From positions 434,001 to 498,000 of the forward strand of contig LATX02000068.1 in the NCBI GenBank assembly GCA_001466705.2: a DNA stretch of 64,000 nt. Direction: 5' to 3'. Below, in pieces: positions 34,161 through 44,892 of this stretch. The DNA is from Moniliophthora roreri (lineage: Eukaryota; Basidiomycota; Agaricomycetes; Agaricales; Marasmiaceae). The first letter of the stretch is position 1; each line of letters starts with the position of its first letter. Both the position numbers and the translations under genes were made by a program. The notes under the pieces are model-generated. The model was not told the origin of the DNA. It did not search any database and saw only the letters and a list, made by a program, of their open reading frames with translations.

Positions 34161-36091
34161 TCAAACTCCCGTTGCATTCCTTGAAGGTGCAACGGTTTGT
34201 CGTAGAGTAGAGGTCCTCGCCCTCATACTGCTTCTTGCACTTCCAATTCGTGACTTGGTTCCAGTCCTGCTAGCTGACCAAGTGTAGATGTTGCTGTCTT
34301 TTGAGCGTTTCTGTGTTACCCCGCGCAGCGGCCATAAGAGCCAGCTGTAGATGCGGTACCACACACTCGGCGGGGTAGGTCGAATAAAAGTAGCATTCGT
34401 AGATGGAGGTCGTTTGCTGCCACGGTATAAGAGCATCATGATCCATATGGTGACAAGGGTAAGAGGTATAGCTGTGGAGAGGTAATGGTATAATCTCGGG
34501 CGTGAATCTTCGTTGATTTCCTGGACATTCATACCAAAAACGGTCTAGAGAAACGTAAACCTTGTGGGAGTTAACGAAGTGAAGTGACTTACAGCCATGA
34601 AAGAAGCCGGCAGAAACACCATGGTAAGATAGGAAATCTGTTTCATGACTATGATCATAGCGGTGAGAATGGAGTACTGCTGGAGTAATCTTTTATGGCC
34701 CACCTGCACTATCTCTACCTGCGGCTTCTGCTAATTTCGACATTCTCTTGCTGTCTTCGATATTGACACTGCTGAATGCCTAAGACACCATTAACGATTC
34801 AGTCATCCACGCGAGGCGTGAAAAGATACTCACTAGCTGCATGACATTCCCTAATCGCTTGTCTAGCATTCTACTAGTCATCTCTAGCCTTTCTATCTCG
34901 TTTAGAAGTATTCTCGACTCCTTCTTCAATAACCTCTCTTGCGGTTCACTGGCCTCGATGTCGTCCTCAAGTTCCAGATCCATCTCAACCACCTCCTCAT
35001 CGAAAAATCTGTCGCTATACTGTTCCTTCAAAATCCATGGGGAACGGCGCGCAGACGTCCCTGACGCTAGCTCCGCTGAAGCTTCTTGAGAAGCGTGAGT
35101 CACAGAAGCCGCTGTGCCAGCCGGACTTTCAGGAACAGCCGAGAGGGTCGACTGACGGATTGGAGGTTTCGGAAGATCTGTTGTAGTGATTCGTGTGACC
35201 GAAGGTCGACGTTGGCCGGGCGGAGGTACTTCAGGTGGTGTCGTTTCCGATACCAAGGCTGGGTTCGCAGTCTTGCGAAGGAACATGACACTCTTTCGAA
35301 AGTCATTAAGGAGACCTTGGTAGTGTAGAAGGTGAGCACGAAGGACATGAAGCTGGTGAGTGAGGATGTGGGTTGAGACGTGGGGATCATGATCGGGATG
35401 ATCAGGATGCGGAAGGGTTGACAATGTTTGCGATTCCTAAGACCAGAAATTGAAAAAATGCCTTTACATCACACGCATCTCGACTTACCAACCAACCTAC
35501 TTCTTTCAATAAAAGCTCCAGTACCTCATCCCAAGCATACATGGCATACCACAACAGACTCAAAGCAATGAATGTCGGGTCGCCCGAAGGCACGGTAGAC
35601 TGGAAGATTCTTGACCAGTAAACAGATTGTCCTGGAATATGATGTCAAATAGATTGATGGCGGTCACGGAAATTCGACCCACCAGCTGCAAGAAGCCTAG
35701 TGCGCATTGTACTTGCAGTAGTTGATTGATAGCCAGGTAACGAAGGAGGATGGTACGAGACAATCGTGCTCACGCCTCCGGGCGTCTGGGAAAGCCGCGA
35801 AGATGAGCTAGCGGTGGACATCTTACGCGTGGCTTGGGGACTGCGGGTTGAGGAGGATGTCGAATTTGATCTATGAGGATAGCCCGGGCCAGTGAGATCA
35901 TTATCAACTCGTTTGCGGACGACGTGAAAAGATAGTAGATCAGGGCAAAGCAACTTATCTGAGGCCAGTTGTTGATATTTGAGAATGCGAAAATAAGTTG
36001 CAATCATACCTGGTGCACTCTGAAGCTGCAGGGGGCCGCTGATATCTATAACCTGCTCCTGGATAAGGGATGAAAATCCGAACAAATCCAT
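34161..36091 (-). CDS. CorA-like Mg2+ transporter domain protein
   Basis: The C-terminal part gives ISYLTMVFLPASFMATVFGM and NVQEINEDS, so the Gly-Met-Asn signature of CorA channels sits at the end of the first membrane helix. The second helix follows (YHYLSTAIPLTLVTIWIMML), then a basic tail ending SRNATGV at the stop near 34161. Upstream exons give the cytosolic helical domain: DPTFIALSLLWYAMYAWDEV and LELLLKEVGWL, then ILTHQLHVLRAHLLHYQGLL, EVVEMDLELEDDIEASEPQE and IERLEMTSRMLDKRLGNVMQ. The first exon starts at the ATG at 36091 (MDLFGFSSLIQEQVIDI); an open frame continues to about 36175 without an ATG, so one further 5' exon is possible. The family forms pentameric metal channels in plasma or organelle membranes. 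Confidence 0.82.
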
Positions 36092-36447
36092 GTCGTTGTT
36101 ATCGGATGACAGAAAGCTAGCATCTGGAGAAGATGGGACTTTCGACGGATTTGCGAGAGGGCGGATGAAGCTCAATGTTATGGTGATATCTGGTGATAGT
36201 ATGCGTCAAAGATGGTGCGGAAGAGTGTTTACATGCGTCACGTACGGTCTCCTTTCCCTGGCTGCACTTGCTCCTGGTATCGCGAGGGTATTGATTTCAA
36301 CGAGGACGAGAAGAAGAAAGGTTCAATATGAAATTTAGTTCCTAACATCTGCAGGACCGGCCCCGACAAGTTGTCCACAAAAAGAGCGCGTACTCGAACC
36401 TGAGATGATGGCTACAAAAGTAGTTGGTTAACTGCAATGTCCCTGTA
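36092..36447. other. Intergenic region between two minus-strand genes
   Basis: 356 bp holding the 5' region of the CorA-like gene, perhaps including a missing first exon, and the 3'UTR of the small orphan gene. No independent gene is seen. Confidence 0.4.
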
Positions 36448-37108
36448 TTAAGGACGCTTGCCTCGCACCTTCCGCTGGAGGTTGTCCCAAAAATCTTCCA
36501 CACTCTTCTTCACTTCTTCAGACTCGGCTTTGCCATTCTTTACAGTCCATTCCCCGTCATCATCATGGAATGTTCCATCCGACCAAACGTCGACCTTGTA
36601 GACACGACAAGACTCTGCAGAGGATGCTCTGGAATTGACGATCTTTGCTATCCCACTCTTGGTTTGTTGAAATGGTGTCCAATTCGCGAAGATCGAGCGC
36701 GGGTATCCGGCCTATGAGAATTTGAATAAGTCGGATGAAAAATCATGACACAGGGGAAAAAGCGGACCCACCCATTCGTTATGTTCGTTGTCATCAAATT
36801 CCGCTGGTGGTTGAGGAGGGGGCGACTTGAGCTGCGCATGATCAATCTGATACGAAAAATTAGTATTGTGGCCTTGAGGCCCAAGGAATTCTCTTCCTTA
36901 CCTCGTCGCTGATGTCCAGAAAAGGCCACTATACTCCATAAGTGGGATATTAGAGTTGGTGAGAAACATAAACAAGCCAGAAGGTGGTGCTACGTACAGG
37001 ACCGCTGGGGGTTGCGTGCCTGTGAGGACCATTTGCTTCAAACCTCCGCGGATGCAACGACGGGGGCAGCATCCCAAGTTTGTAGTTGTTGATATCGAAC
37101 GACGGCAT
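36448..37108 (-). CDS. Small orphan protein (four exons)
   Basis: Not recognised, but four exons join with every junction in phase 0. From the ATG at 37108: MPSFDINNYKLGMLPPSLHP ... TPSGP, intron with GTACGT donor, WPFLDISDE, intron with GTAAGG donor, IDHAQLKSPPPQPPAEFDDN ... NEW, intron with GTGGGT donor, then AGYPRSIFANWTPFQQTKSG and KVDVWSDGTFHDDDGEWTVK. It ends FWDNLQRKVRGKRP with a TAA at 36448-36450. The product is about 145 residues, soluble, with no signal peptide or membrane helix. It has a Pro-rich start, an acidic linker, a compact Trp-rich middle and a Lys/Arg-rich end. It lies head-to-tail between the CorA-like gene and the caspase-fold gene. Four standard introns and three phase-0 junctions argue that it is real. 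Function unknown. Confidence 0.7.
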
Positions 37109-37380
37109 GATAGAGCTTAGCGGCTGGTTGTAGAATGAGTAGTTGTGGAGGGTCAGGGAAGCATTACTTCAACAGCTTGAGCTCTGCTTGCAGTAACAGC
37201 TTACTGAACGGCACTACGGGTTTTTAGCGCTGAGCGCCCATTGAAGGTGCTAATATAGTAGTATATTGTTACATTTTGTGTATACATAATCTTATATACC
37301 GCTGCCAATATAAGTATATACTTTAAGGAATATTACAGCTTCACAGTCGCCAGGAAAGGTGAAAATAACGATAAATATCT

Positions 37381-38736
37381 TTATGCCACTGCTTGCACGA
37401 GGAAGGTCTCCGCAGGTTTAGAGAGGGGTGCAAAAGAAATGGACTTCTTTCTACGCACATCCTTGATAACTGGACTCTCATTACTGACATCAGGGAAAGT
37501 GCGCTTCTCCGTCTCCATGTCCTCGTAGCTGACGGCTCGCGACATAGCCTTGCGATTTTGTGAGTGGACCTCGGGACGGTATTGTGGAATACCGATTCGA
37601 TGTAGTAAAGCGCTGCAGCTCTTCTTGAGAAGCGTACCGACCACGGGCCGCTCGTTCATTAGAGCCCAGCATTTTCTAGGAAGCGCGGCGATAGGATAAT
37701 GGAACTTGGAGCGTCCAGTACACCACGTAGGGTAAACGTCGTTGACAGTTACAGTGGCAATCGCAGGGTTTCGTGAGCCTTGATAGTTGTGAAGGTACAA
37801 AGAGAATTCGCCCCCTTTTGCAACACCATTCAAAGATCCAAGCTCGATCTTTACACCCTTCTCAGCCTGATACTGCACAGGAACATAGCGCTCATCTGGC
37901 ACGAAAGGGATTCCTCCGAACAGCATGTGACTAGCGCCCTTCCCGGTGCATTGTGGCTGCTGACCATCCATCTCCTGTGATACGCGTTCGATTAGAGAGT
38001 GCAAGGGAGTACTGTGTAGATGCACATCGCGGACGTTCTTCAGGAAGGTCGAGGTGAATTTTCCACCATCCTTTCCTTCTACAGCGCCACCGCCAAGTCT
38101 ACAAGCAGTGATGATGGTGTGTGTTGTGCAGCGGGAGTTGTTAAAAGCGAGTTTCAGGGGTCTTCGGGCCGAGGTGAAGAAACCTGATGTAAGATCAGTG
38201 GGTACCGCTTTGTTGGTAGACGTCCAGCGGGTGAGCTGGCGTTCATGAGAGCGACCATCGGGCGGGTAGAAGCAGGAATCGATCATGAGTGTGATGTTGT
38301 CGCCCTTGACTGTTGCAAGCTGATGAAGGAAACCGTTCATGGAGTGTGCTGATATGCCTGCTACCCGACCTTCGGAATGTTTGGTGTCATGATCATATGA
38401 ACACAGGACCTCAACGCTGTTTCTCCCGAGTTTGGACGTCAACCATTCCGAGGGTGCTTTCATTAAGCTTCCATGGCAAGCAAAATAGAGGAAAATAGCG
38501 TCTCCTCGCTCTATAGCATCATTGTGCAATAAATAGTTTACGAGCTCGGTTTCAATATTTTGCTTGGAGGCCTGCTCGTCAAGCAACATGGAGATGTGTT
38601 CCCTTGGAACGCCTAGATCATCCCTCAGCCAACGACGCATTCTCTTTGCATCATCGACGCAGGACTGCAAGTTCCAGGTGTCGCCCGACTTGTATTGGTC
38701 AATGCCGACGATAATGGCAAACAGTCGAGTTGACAT
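37381..38736 (-). CDS. Caspase-fold (peptidase C14) protein, intronless
   Basis: A single 451-codon exon from the ATG at 38736. It opens MSTRLFAIIVGIDQYKSGDT, then NLQSCVDDAKRMRRWLRDDL, the p20-like strand and helix of metacaspase/caspase domains. The catalytic His is in IFLYFACHGSLMK and the catalytic Cys in ITLMIDSCFYPPD, so the dyad is intact. ITACRLGGGAVEGKDGGKFT marks the end of the caspase fold. A C-terminal region of roughly 170 residues (EKGVKIELGSLNGVAKGGEF; SRNPAIATVTVNDVYPTWCT) resembles no named domain and ends in a basic, Ser-rich tail. Agaricomycetes carry many such CHAT/C14 caspase-domain genes, often outside the classical type I metacaspase group and linked by inference to regulated death or proteolysis. 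It is divergent from ATG6, with 522 bp between starts. Confidence 0.85.
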   Translation of the reverse strand: MSTRLFAIIVGIDQYKSGDTWNLQSCVDDAKRMRRWLRDDLGVPREHISMLLDEQASKQNIETELVNYLLHNDAIERGDAIFLYFACHGSLMKAPSEWLTSKLGRNSVEVLCSYDHDTKHSEGRVAGISAHSMNGFLHQLATVKGDNITLMIDSCFYPPDGRSHERQLTRWTSTNKAVPTDLTSGFFTSARRPLKLAFNNSRCTTHTIITACRLGGGAVEGKDGGKFTSTFLKNVRDVHLHSTPLHSLIERVSQEMDGQQPQCTGKGASHMLFGGIPFVPDERYVPVQYQAEKGVKIELGSLNGVAKGGEFSLYLHNYQGSRNPAIATVTVNDVYPTWCTGRSKFHYPIAALPRKCWALMNERPVVGTLLKKSCSALLHRIGIPQYRPEVHSQNRKAMSRAVSYEDMETEKRTFPDVSNESPVIKDVRRKKSISFAPLSKPAETFLVQAVA

Positions 38737-39258
38737 CCTGGAAGCTCAATTCAGTATTGCAATCTGGGATCGAGTATGAGAACGCACGCTTGTTGGAACA
38801 AAGGCGAATCGCAGTTGGTTTGAGAGGATGAGAAGAAGGTTGTAGGGATTGGGAGCTTGAAGGTCCTAACGTTCCAGTAGCGTAGAAATAGCTTTTAAAG
38901 CCGAAGCGAATATGCGTCATACAGGGAATCATAGGAGAATTTTCGATGAGTTGCATGTTGGACGCAAGGCATATCGATGCCATACATCTCGGGTGCGGTT
39001 GTTGAATGAACTACAGCGGCCGCGTTGATGATCGTGGAAACTGACGTTCAAACGTTTGTTTCAGTGTAATGAGTCCATATGCTATTTGCCGTACGCTGTT
39101 GGCTTTTTTTTTTTTTTTCGCTGTCGAAGGCCAAGATTCCGTCGCTGAGTCTGGGGTAGTAGACGGAGAATAGATACACACAAGTCCAAACAACTGACTG
39201 GGCATTATCCGGAACGTTAACGCGTCAACTTGAGTCTCGACGTGAACATTGCGTGACC
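38737..39258. other. Divergent intergenic region
   Basis: 522 bp between the caspase-fold gene and ATG6. It contains a run of about 15 T near 39104-39119. No gene is supported. Confidence 0.5.
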
Positions 39259-40983
39259 ATGAGCTCTGGAGGTCTGGTCTGCCAACAATGCAAAGAGAGT
39301 TTGCAGGTATCTATTTTCCATCTCTTCGCAATCATTTCATCGCAGGAAACTGGAAATTTTTTGCTCCATTTTAGCTAGATGCCTCACTCGTCGATTTGGC
39401 ACCTTCAGCATTTGACACGATCGTCGCTTCTCTTCCACCTCCTGCTATGACATATGCCAGACGTGCGTCAGAAGCAGATAAATTAGAACAACTGCCGGCG
39501 CCCGCTTCAGTCAAGAACGTATGGCAAAAATCGAGGGCGTCTTCGAAAGCATCTGTGTCACCTCGGGCACAAGGAAAGCAACCTCAGCCGAATCTTCCAC
39601 TCCCAAACGAATCATTTGTTCTTCTCCAGGACAGCATCATTCGTAGCATTCCTACGACACCTCCAAATGTTCGTACAAAGAAAGGCTCGATCAAGGCGAA
39701 AACCCCTCCCACTAAACAGCAGGAACTAGTATCATCTCCCAGTCCCCCCAATCCACCGCCCCTCTCGCATCATCTTCGGTCTACTGCGCGTCTTTTCAAC
39801 TTAATATCTAGCCGGACGGATGTTGATCACCCTCTTTGTGCTGAATGCACTCAGATTCTTTTGGCTTCTCTACAGCGTCAGCTGGACGAAACCAAAAAGG
39901 AGAGGGACGGATACATAGCGTTCGAGAAGGAAGTGAAGAAGGAACGCGAACGTGATGCTCAGGGAATGTCAAAGGAGGAAGCCGAGAAGAAGATTGAAAA
40001 ATTGAAGGTCGAGGAGTGTATGGCAGTGGAGCAACTCATAGAGGCTGAACGCGAGCAGCAGCTACTAGACGAAGAGCTCAGGGCTTTAGAGCAAGAGGAA
40101 AAGTTACTAGAACTAGAGGAAGCCAAGTATGGACGCAATCACCTCTACTAGGATCAGCGCTGACCTTGGCTTTCAGTTTTTGGCGAAGCTATAACGATAA
40201 TATGCTAGCCTCCGACCAAAAGCTTGCGCAGCTGGCGACTCTACGGACGGCATATGCTGCCGATTCGGCCACCCTCGAGAAACTGGAACGGACCAACGTC
40301 TACAATGACGCGTTCTGTATAGGACATGATGGTGTGTTTGGTACCATTAATGGCCTTCGGTTAGGGAGGGTCCCTGGCGTGCCGGTGTGTACCGCAATAC
40401 TTTGGTGCCGTCGGCCATTCATGCAGTGTTATTTTTAGGTCGAATGGGCTGAGATCAATGCAGCGTGGGGGCAGACGCTACTTTTACTGCATACGATTGC
40501 CCGGAAGTTGGATTACAAGTTTGAAAAGTGCGTGCTGTTTGCTATGGCATGCAGTGCCAGCGCTTAACCTAGTCTGGCAGCTACCGTTTAGTTCCTATGG
40601 GCTCATTCTCAAGGATTGAGAAGACAACTGGTGACAAGGCGAGTTACGAGCTGTATGGCTCCGGTCACCTAGGACGTATACTGCATAACCGGCGTTTCGA
40701 CCTCGCTATGGTAGCTTTTATCGATTGCCTCAAGAGTTTAATGGATCATATCGGATCCCAGGACTCGAGCGTGGATTTCCCTCATCAGTGAGCTATTTCA
40801 CTTACTTCGGAGCTACCATGTTTGGGCTGATGAGCTTTCTACAGGATCTCGAAGGAGAAGATTGGAGACGTTTCCATTAAGCTGCAGTTCAATCAGGAGG
40901 AAGCATGGACAAGATCGCTTCGCCACGTTTTGCTAGCTTTGAAGATCTGTCTGAAGTGGGCTACAAATGGAGTAAACGGCTAG
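39259..40983 (+). CDS. ATG6: Atg6/Vps30 (Beclin 1) autophagy protein
   Basis: Exon 1 from the ATG at 39259 gives [16 protein letters not shown] (the N-terminal Cys-x-x-Cys of Beclins), then after an intron [20 protein letters not shown] Pro/Ser-rich region is followed by [20 protein letters not shown], the second conserved Cys-x-x-Cys. Then comes a long coiled coil ([20 protein letters not shown] onwards to LLELEEAK). The evolutionarily conserved domain includes [80 protein letters not shown] and [20 protein letters not shown]. It ends [14 protein letters not shown] at 40983. About 480 residues, usual for the family. It is a subunit of the Vps34 PI3-kinase complexes for autophagy and endosomal sorting. 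Confidence 0.93.
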
Positions 40984-41285
40984 ATTGTGATCATTATCGC
41001 TTCCCTATTTTTGCTCCAAGTATGCCAGATCTTCAGTTCCCTCTAGTCCCTTCCCGAGCCTTCTATTTTCATTCGCATAGGACATACTTATGACATACCA
41101 ACCCATGTAATTTCGTAGCTCATTGCACGAAACTTGGAAGGCAAGCTTACCGGACCGGACACTCGGAAGACTGTCTGACAAACCATAAGTATGAGTATGT
41201 AATTGCGCAATTTACACTTACAAAGCTCCTGCATGCTACCGGGATACTACTTATATCAGCGAACGTTTTCAGTCGACACACAGAC

Positions 41286-43977
41286 ATGGGTCTATTGTAT
41301 CTTGGAACGCCCTTGACGTGGGATGACGCCAAAAAGTACGCAGATCACGTTCGGCACCATGGTATCACTCAGTTCCTGCACATCTGGGATCGATTGAAGG
41401 ACAAGAATGGAGATGAGCTGCTTTGGGGAGATGAGGTATTTTTCACCCTGCAACGATATTATTGGAACTATGACGAGCGCAATCCTTACTCTAGGTTGAA
41501 TATATGGTCATATCTTTTGACAGCGAGAAGCAAAACGCAAAGTTATCATTGCGGCAAACCGAAATCCTGGCGAAGCTCAGCGCGATTGTTCACGACATAT
41601 CTACCGAATGCGACAACTCGTGAGGACCTTTATCATGCATCCCTTGTCCCTTGTCCAATGCCCTGACTGGGAGATAGAATTGCTGTTCCTACCTTTCATC
41701 CTGAGTATGGTCGCTACATGTTGGAAGCTACACCCGGTTCGCCCTACACGGGTAGTATTTCTGATCTTCTTATCGTAGAGAAGAACATGCGATACAGGTG
41801 AGATTCTTGTTGCTTGTCATAAATGGTATTTTTTAAACTTCGCAATGAGGCGAACTCTGGCTCGGCAGCACCTATATTCGAATGAAGTGCCCCTCACTTT
41901 TACCTCTTTCCCGCGCCTTGGTGCTCCAGGACAATTTACGGAACCTTATCATGACCCAGCAAATGCCGTTTCAAGCCACAGCCTATTCCTTCCCCAAGAG
42001 ATAACGAATCCTCACGCACGATTCCCGTCAGTCTTGACTTCACTGCACCCCGCGGTCGCTCACTAAATAGAACATTGTGTTAGAACACTCACCGCGAACA
42101 TCAGAACAAGGCGAGGCTCAAAAGTCGCAATCAATCTCCCGATATTTTTCGACGAAAAGACACCGAGACCTTTCATTGACCCAACAGTTCCTTGGGACCG
42201 TGACATTTACCCTGAGGATCAAGGTATGCAATAGAACTCCATATGAGGGGTCGGAATTTTGACTTTCAGCTCGCTTAGAGGCCAAAAACGGTGCAGCGCT
42301 TCCCGATCATATTTACATGGACGCGATGGGTTTTGGAATGGGATGTTGCTGTCTACAGTTGACGTTTCAGGCATGCAATGTCGTCGAAGCGCGGAGACTC
42401 TATGACGGCCTGATTCCAATCGGTCCCATATTGGTAAGTAACTCATCAGACAGGGAAAATAAGCTTACTGTGCTTACAGCTAGCATTGACGGCAGCAAGT
42501 CCAATCTGGAGGGGATACCTCGCAGACGTAGACTGCCGCTGGAACGTCATCGCGGGAAGTGTTGATGATCGCACTGAAGAGGAACGTGGGTTGAAGGTGA
42601 CGTTCCATACTTCTTCGATCGCAGCATAGACTAATCGGTATTCCGCAGCCTCTTCAGCACAACAGATTTAGAATTCCCAAGTCCAGATACGATAGCGTCG
42701 ACCTCTACATCTCAGAAAGTTGGATGAATCGACCTGAGTACAATGATAATCCACTCCCGTATGACCAGAGTATCTATGATAGACTAAGAGCTCATGGTAT
42801 GTTTGACACATCACACACAAGGTACTCAACCTGACGCTCCACTTCGTAGGTATCGACGACCTTCTTTCTAAACACATGGCCCATCTATTTATAAGAGATC
42901 CCCTGGTTGTTTTCTCTGAGACTATAGATCAGGATGATGAAACAAGCAATGACCACTTTGAGGTGCGGAAATGTCTACTGTTTTTCATAACGTCATAACT
43001 AATTTGTTCTATAGAACATTCAGTCTACTAACTGGCAGACGCTGCGGTTCAAACCGCCACCTCCTAACTCACCAATCGGTTGGCGTGTCGAGTTCCGGAG
43101 CATGGAGGTGCAGATAACAGATTACGAGAACGCGGCTTTCGCTGTCTTTGTGGTTCTGCTTTCTAGAGCTATCTTAAGTTTCAGCCTTAATTTCTACATT
43201 CCGATATCCAAGGTCCGTATCATTGGTCGCCCTCATGACATGGACGTTGATTTAATCCGAAGGTTGATGAGAACATGGGAAGGGCGCAAGTACGTGATGC
43301 CGTCAACTCCCAGAAATTCTTCTTCCGGAAGAACATATATACGAGTGCTACACCACCTAATTCTGGTCAGTCCTCTCCCGTAACTAAGGAGAAGAGGCTA
43401 CGCAATTGTTTCCCGACGCCTCCACCGCCTGAGAATGGCTTCCATCAGCCCGTTGAAGACGAGTACGAGGAAATGTCTATGAACGAAATCATGAACGGCA
43501 AGGTCTGTAAAGATGCGCTTCCGAGTGAACCTTGCTGAATATTTTGCTCAGGGTACAAGCTTCCCTGGTTTGCTGGGATTAGTGGAAGCGTATGTAAATA
43601 CACTCGATGTTGAACCTGCTGCTATGGTCAAGATACGAGGTTACCTGGATCTCATACGGAAACGCTCAAATGGTAAGTGGCCACTAGCACGATATCAACA
43701 TTCCGAACCTGACCTGTCTGTAGGAACATTGTTAACAGCAGCTACCTGGATTCGCAATTTCGTTCGTTCTCATCCTAAATACGGGAAAGATTCCGTGGTC
43801 AGCCAGGAGATCAATTACGACCTTATGGTTGCGGTGGATGAAATGTGGGTTTTTCGGCGCATGTTCATGCGATAGCACATCTCATTTCAGTCTTGCAGTG
43901 AACGCGGTGTACGCAGGGTACCTGATCTTCTACCGGAGAATTATACTGGAGGAGAAAAAGACGGAGGGTCGATTTAA
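41286..43977 (+). CDS. GSH1: Glutamate-cysteine ligase (gamma-glutamylcysteine synthetase)
   Basis: The start [20 protein letters not shown] is at 41286, then [20 protein letters not shown] and [20 protein letters not shown]. Then come [80 protein letters not shown] (the family signature region with its Cys cluster), [80 protein letters not shown] and [20 protein letters not shown]. After a last intron it ends [20 protein letters not shown], stop 43975-43977. It makes gamma-glutamylcysteine from glutamate and cysteine with ATP, the rate-limiting step of glutathione synthesis, in the cytosol. About ten introns. All expected blocks are present in order, so it should be functional. Confidence 0.93.
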
Positions 43978-44240
43978 GTTTGAACGGACATGCTGGCCTA
44001 GCAAGACGCAGACCGTAGGCCATTTTTATATGTAAACTAATGTCCACGGACAGCTATATAGACTAATTAAAGGAACAAGTTGAGCCGTTTCGTGTAGGAC
44101 TAGGGACTGCCGACACTAAGTTTTGCTTGTCCAGTCCGGTAAGCCGCATGGAACACCTGTGATAAGCATTTGGTGAGAGCCGCGGCCTTTGCCGATTTCA
44201 TCCGCAAATTCACGACTTCCCCGACAACATTCAAAATACC

Positions 44241-44892
44241 ATGGCCTCCTTGCGATTCATTGCCTCTGCTGCCCGGCGGGCACCCTCTGCCTTCACTGTT
44301 GGAAGGCGTGGATATGCCGAAGCTTCTGATAAAATCAAACTTTCTATGGCTTTGCCTCACCAGGTGCGTTGGACAGTGCCACGACCAGTTCGGGGAAGCT
44401 GACAATTCTCAGTCCATTTTCTCCTCCACAGACGTCGTCCAGGTGAACATCTGTGCCGCCACTGGTGATATGGGTATCTTGGCAAACCATGTCCCATCCA
44501 TTGAGCCCCTGCGTCCCGGTGTTATTGAGGTTGTAGAGTCGAGCGGTTCCAAGAAGTGGTTCGGTGCGTTTGTTAGCCCTTCGACCTTTGCCTCGATAAC
44601 TGACAATAACTTGTCAGTTTCCGGTGGATTTGCTACCGTTCATCCCAATAACAAGCTTACTATCAACATTGTTGAGGGTGCACCTATCGAGGATTTCTCT
44701 GCTGAAGTGTGTTTGCTTCGTTGCTTGTCCCCATGGTTGAAAACTCACGACTGATAACTATAGGTTGTTCGCACGAACCTCCAGGAAGCCTTGAAAGTAG
44801 CAAATGGGAATGGCAGTGAAGAGGACAAGATGGAAGCACGAATCGAAGCAGACGTATACGAGTCGCTACAACACGCCCTTGGTTCGAAATAA
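44241..44892 (+). CDS. ATP16: Mitochondrial ATP synthase F1 delta subunit
   Basis: Four exons. The start MASLRFIASAARRAPSAFTV is a mitochondrial presequence, then YAEASDKIKLSMALPHQ. An intron follows, then SIFSSTDVVQVNICAATGDM and ILANHVPSIEPLRPGVIEVV. After a second intron comes VSGGFATVHPNNKLTINIVE, and after the third VVRTNLQEALKVANGNGSEE and ARIEADVYESLQHALGSK, stop at 44892. About 160 residues, the usual size. The subunit forms part of the central stalk of the F1Fo ATP synthase (equivalent to the bacterial epsilon subunit), with the beta-sandwich then helical hairpin layout clearly visible. It follows the glutamate-cysteine ligase gene in the same direction. Confidence 0.93.

Noticed and set aside
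39104..39119. Poly-T run as a retroelement tail
   Set aside because: No coding sequence, target duplication or element body next to it; the neighbouring caspase gene is read in the other direction and starts 368 bp away.
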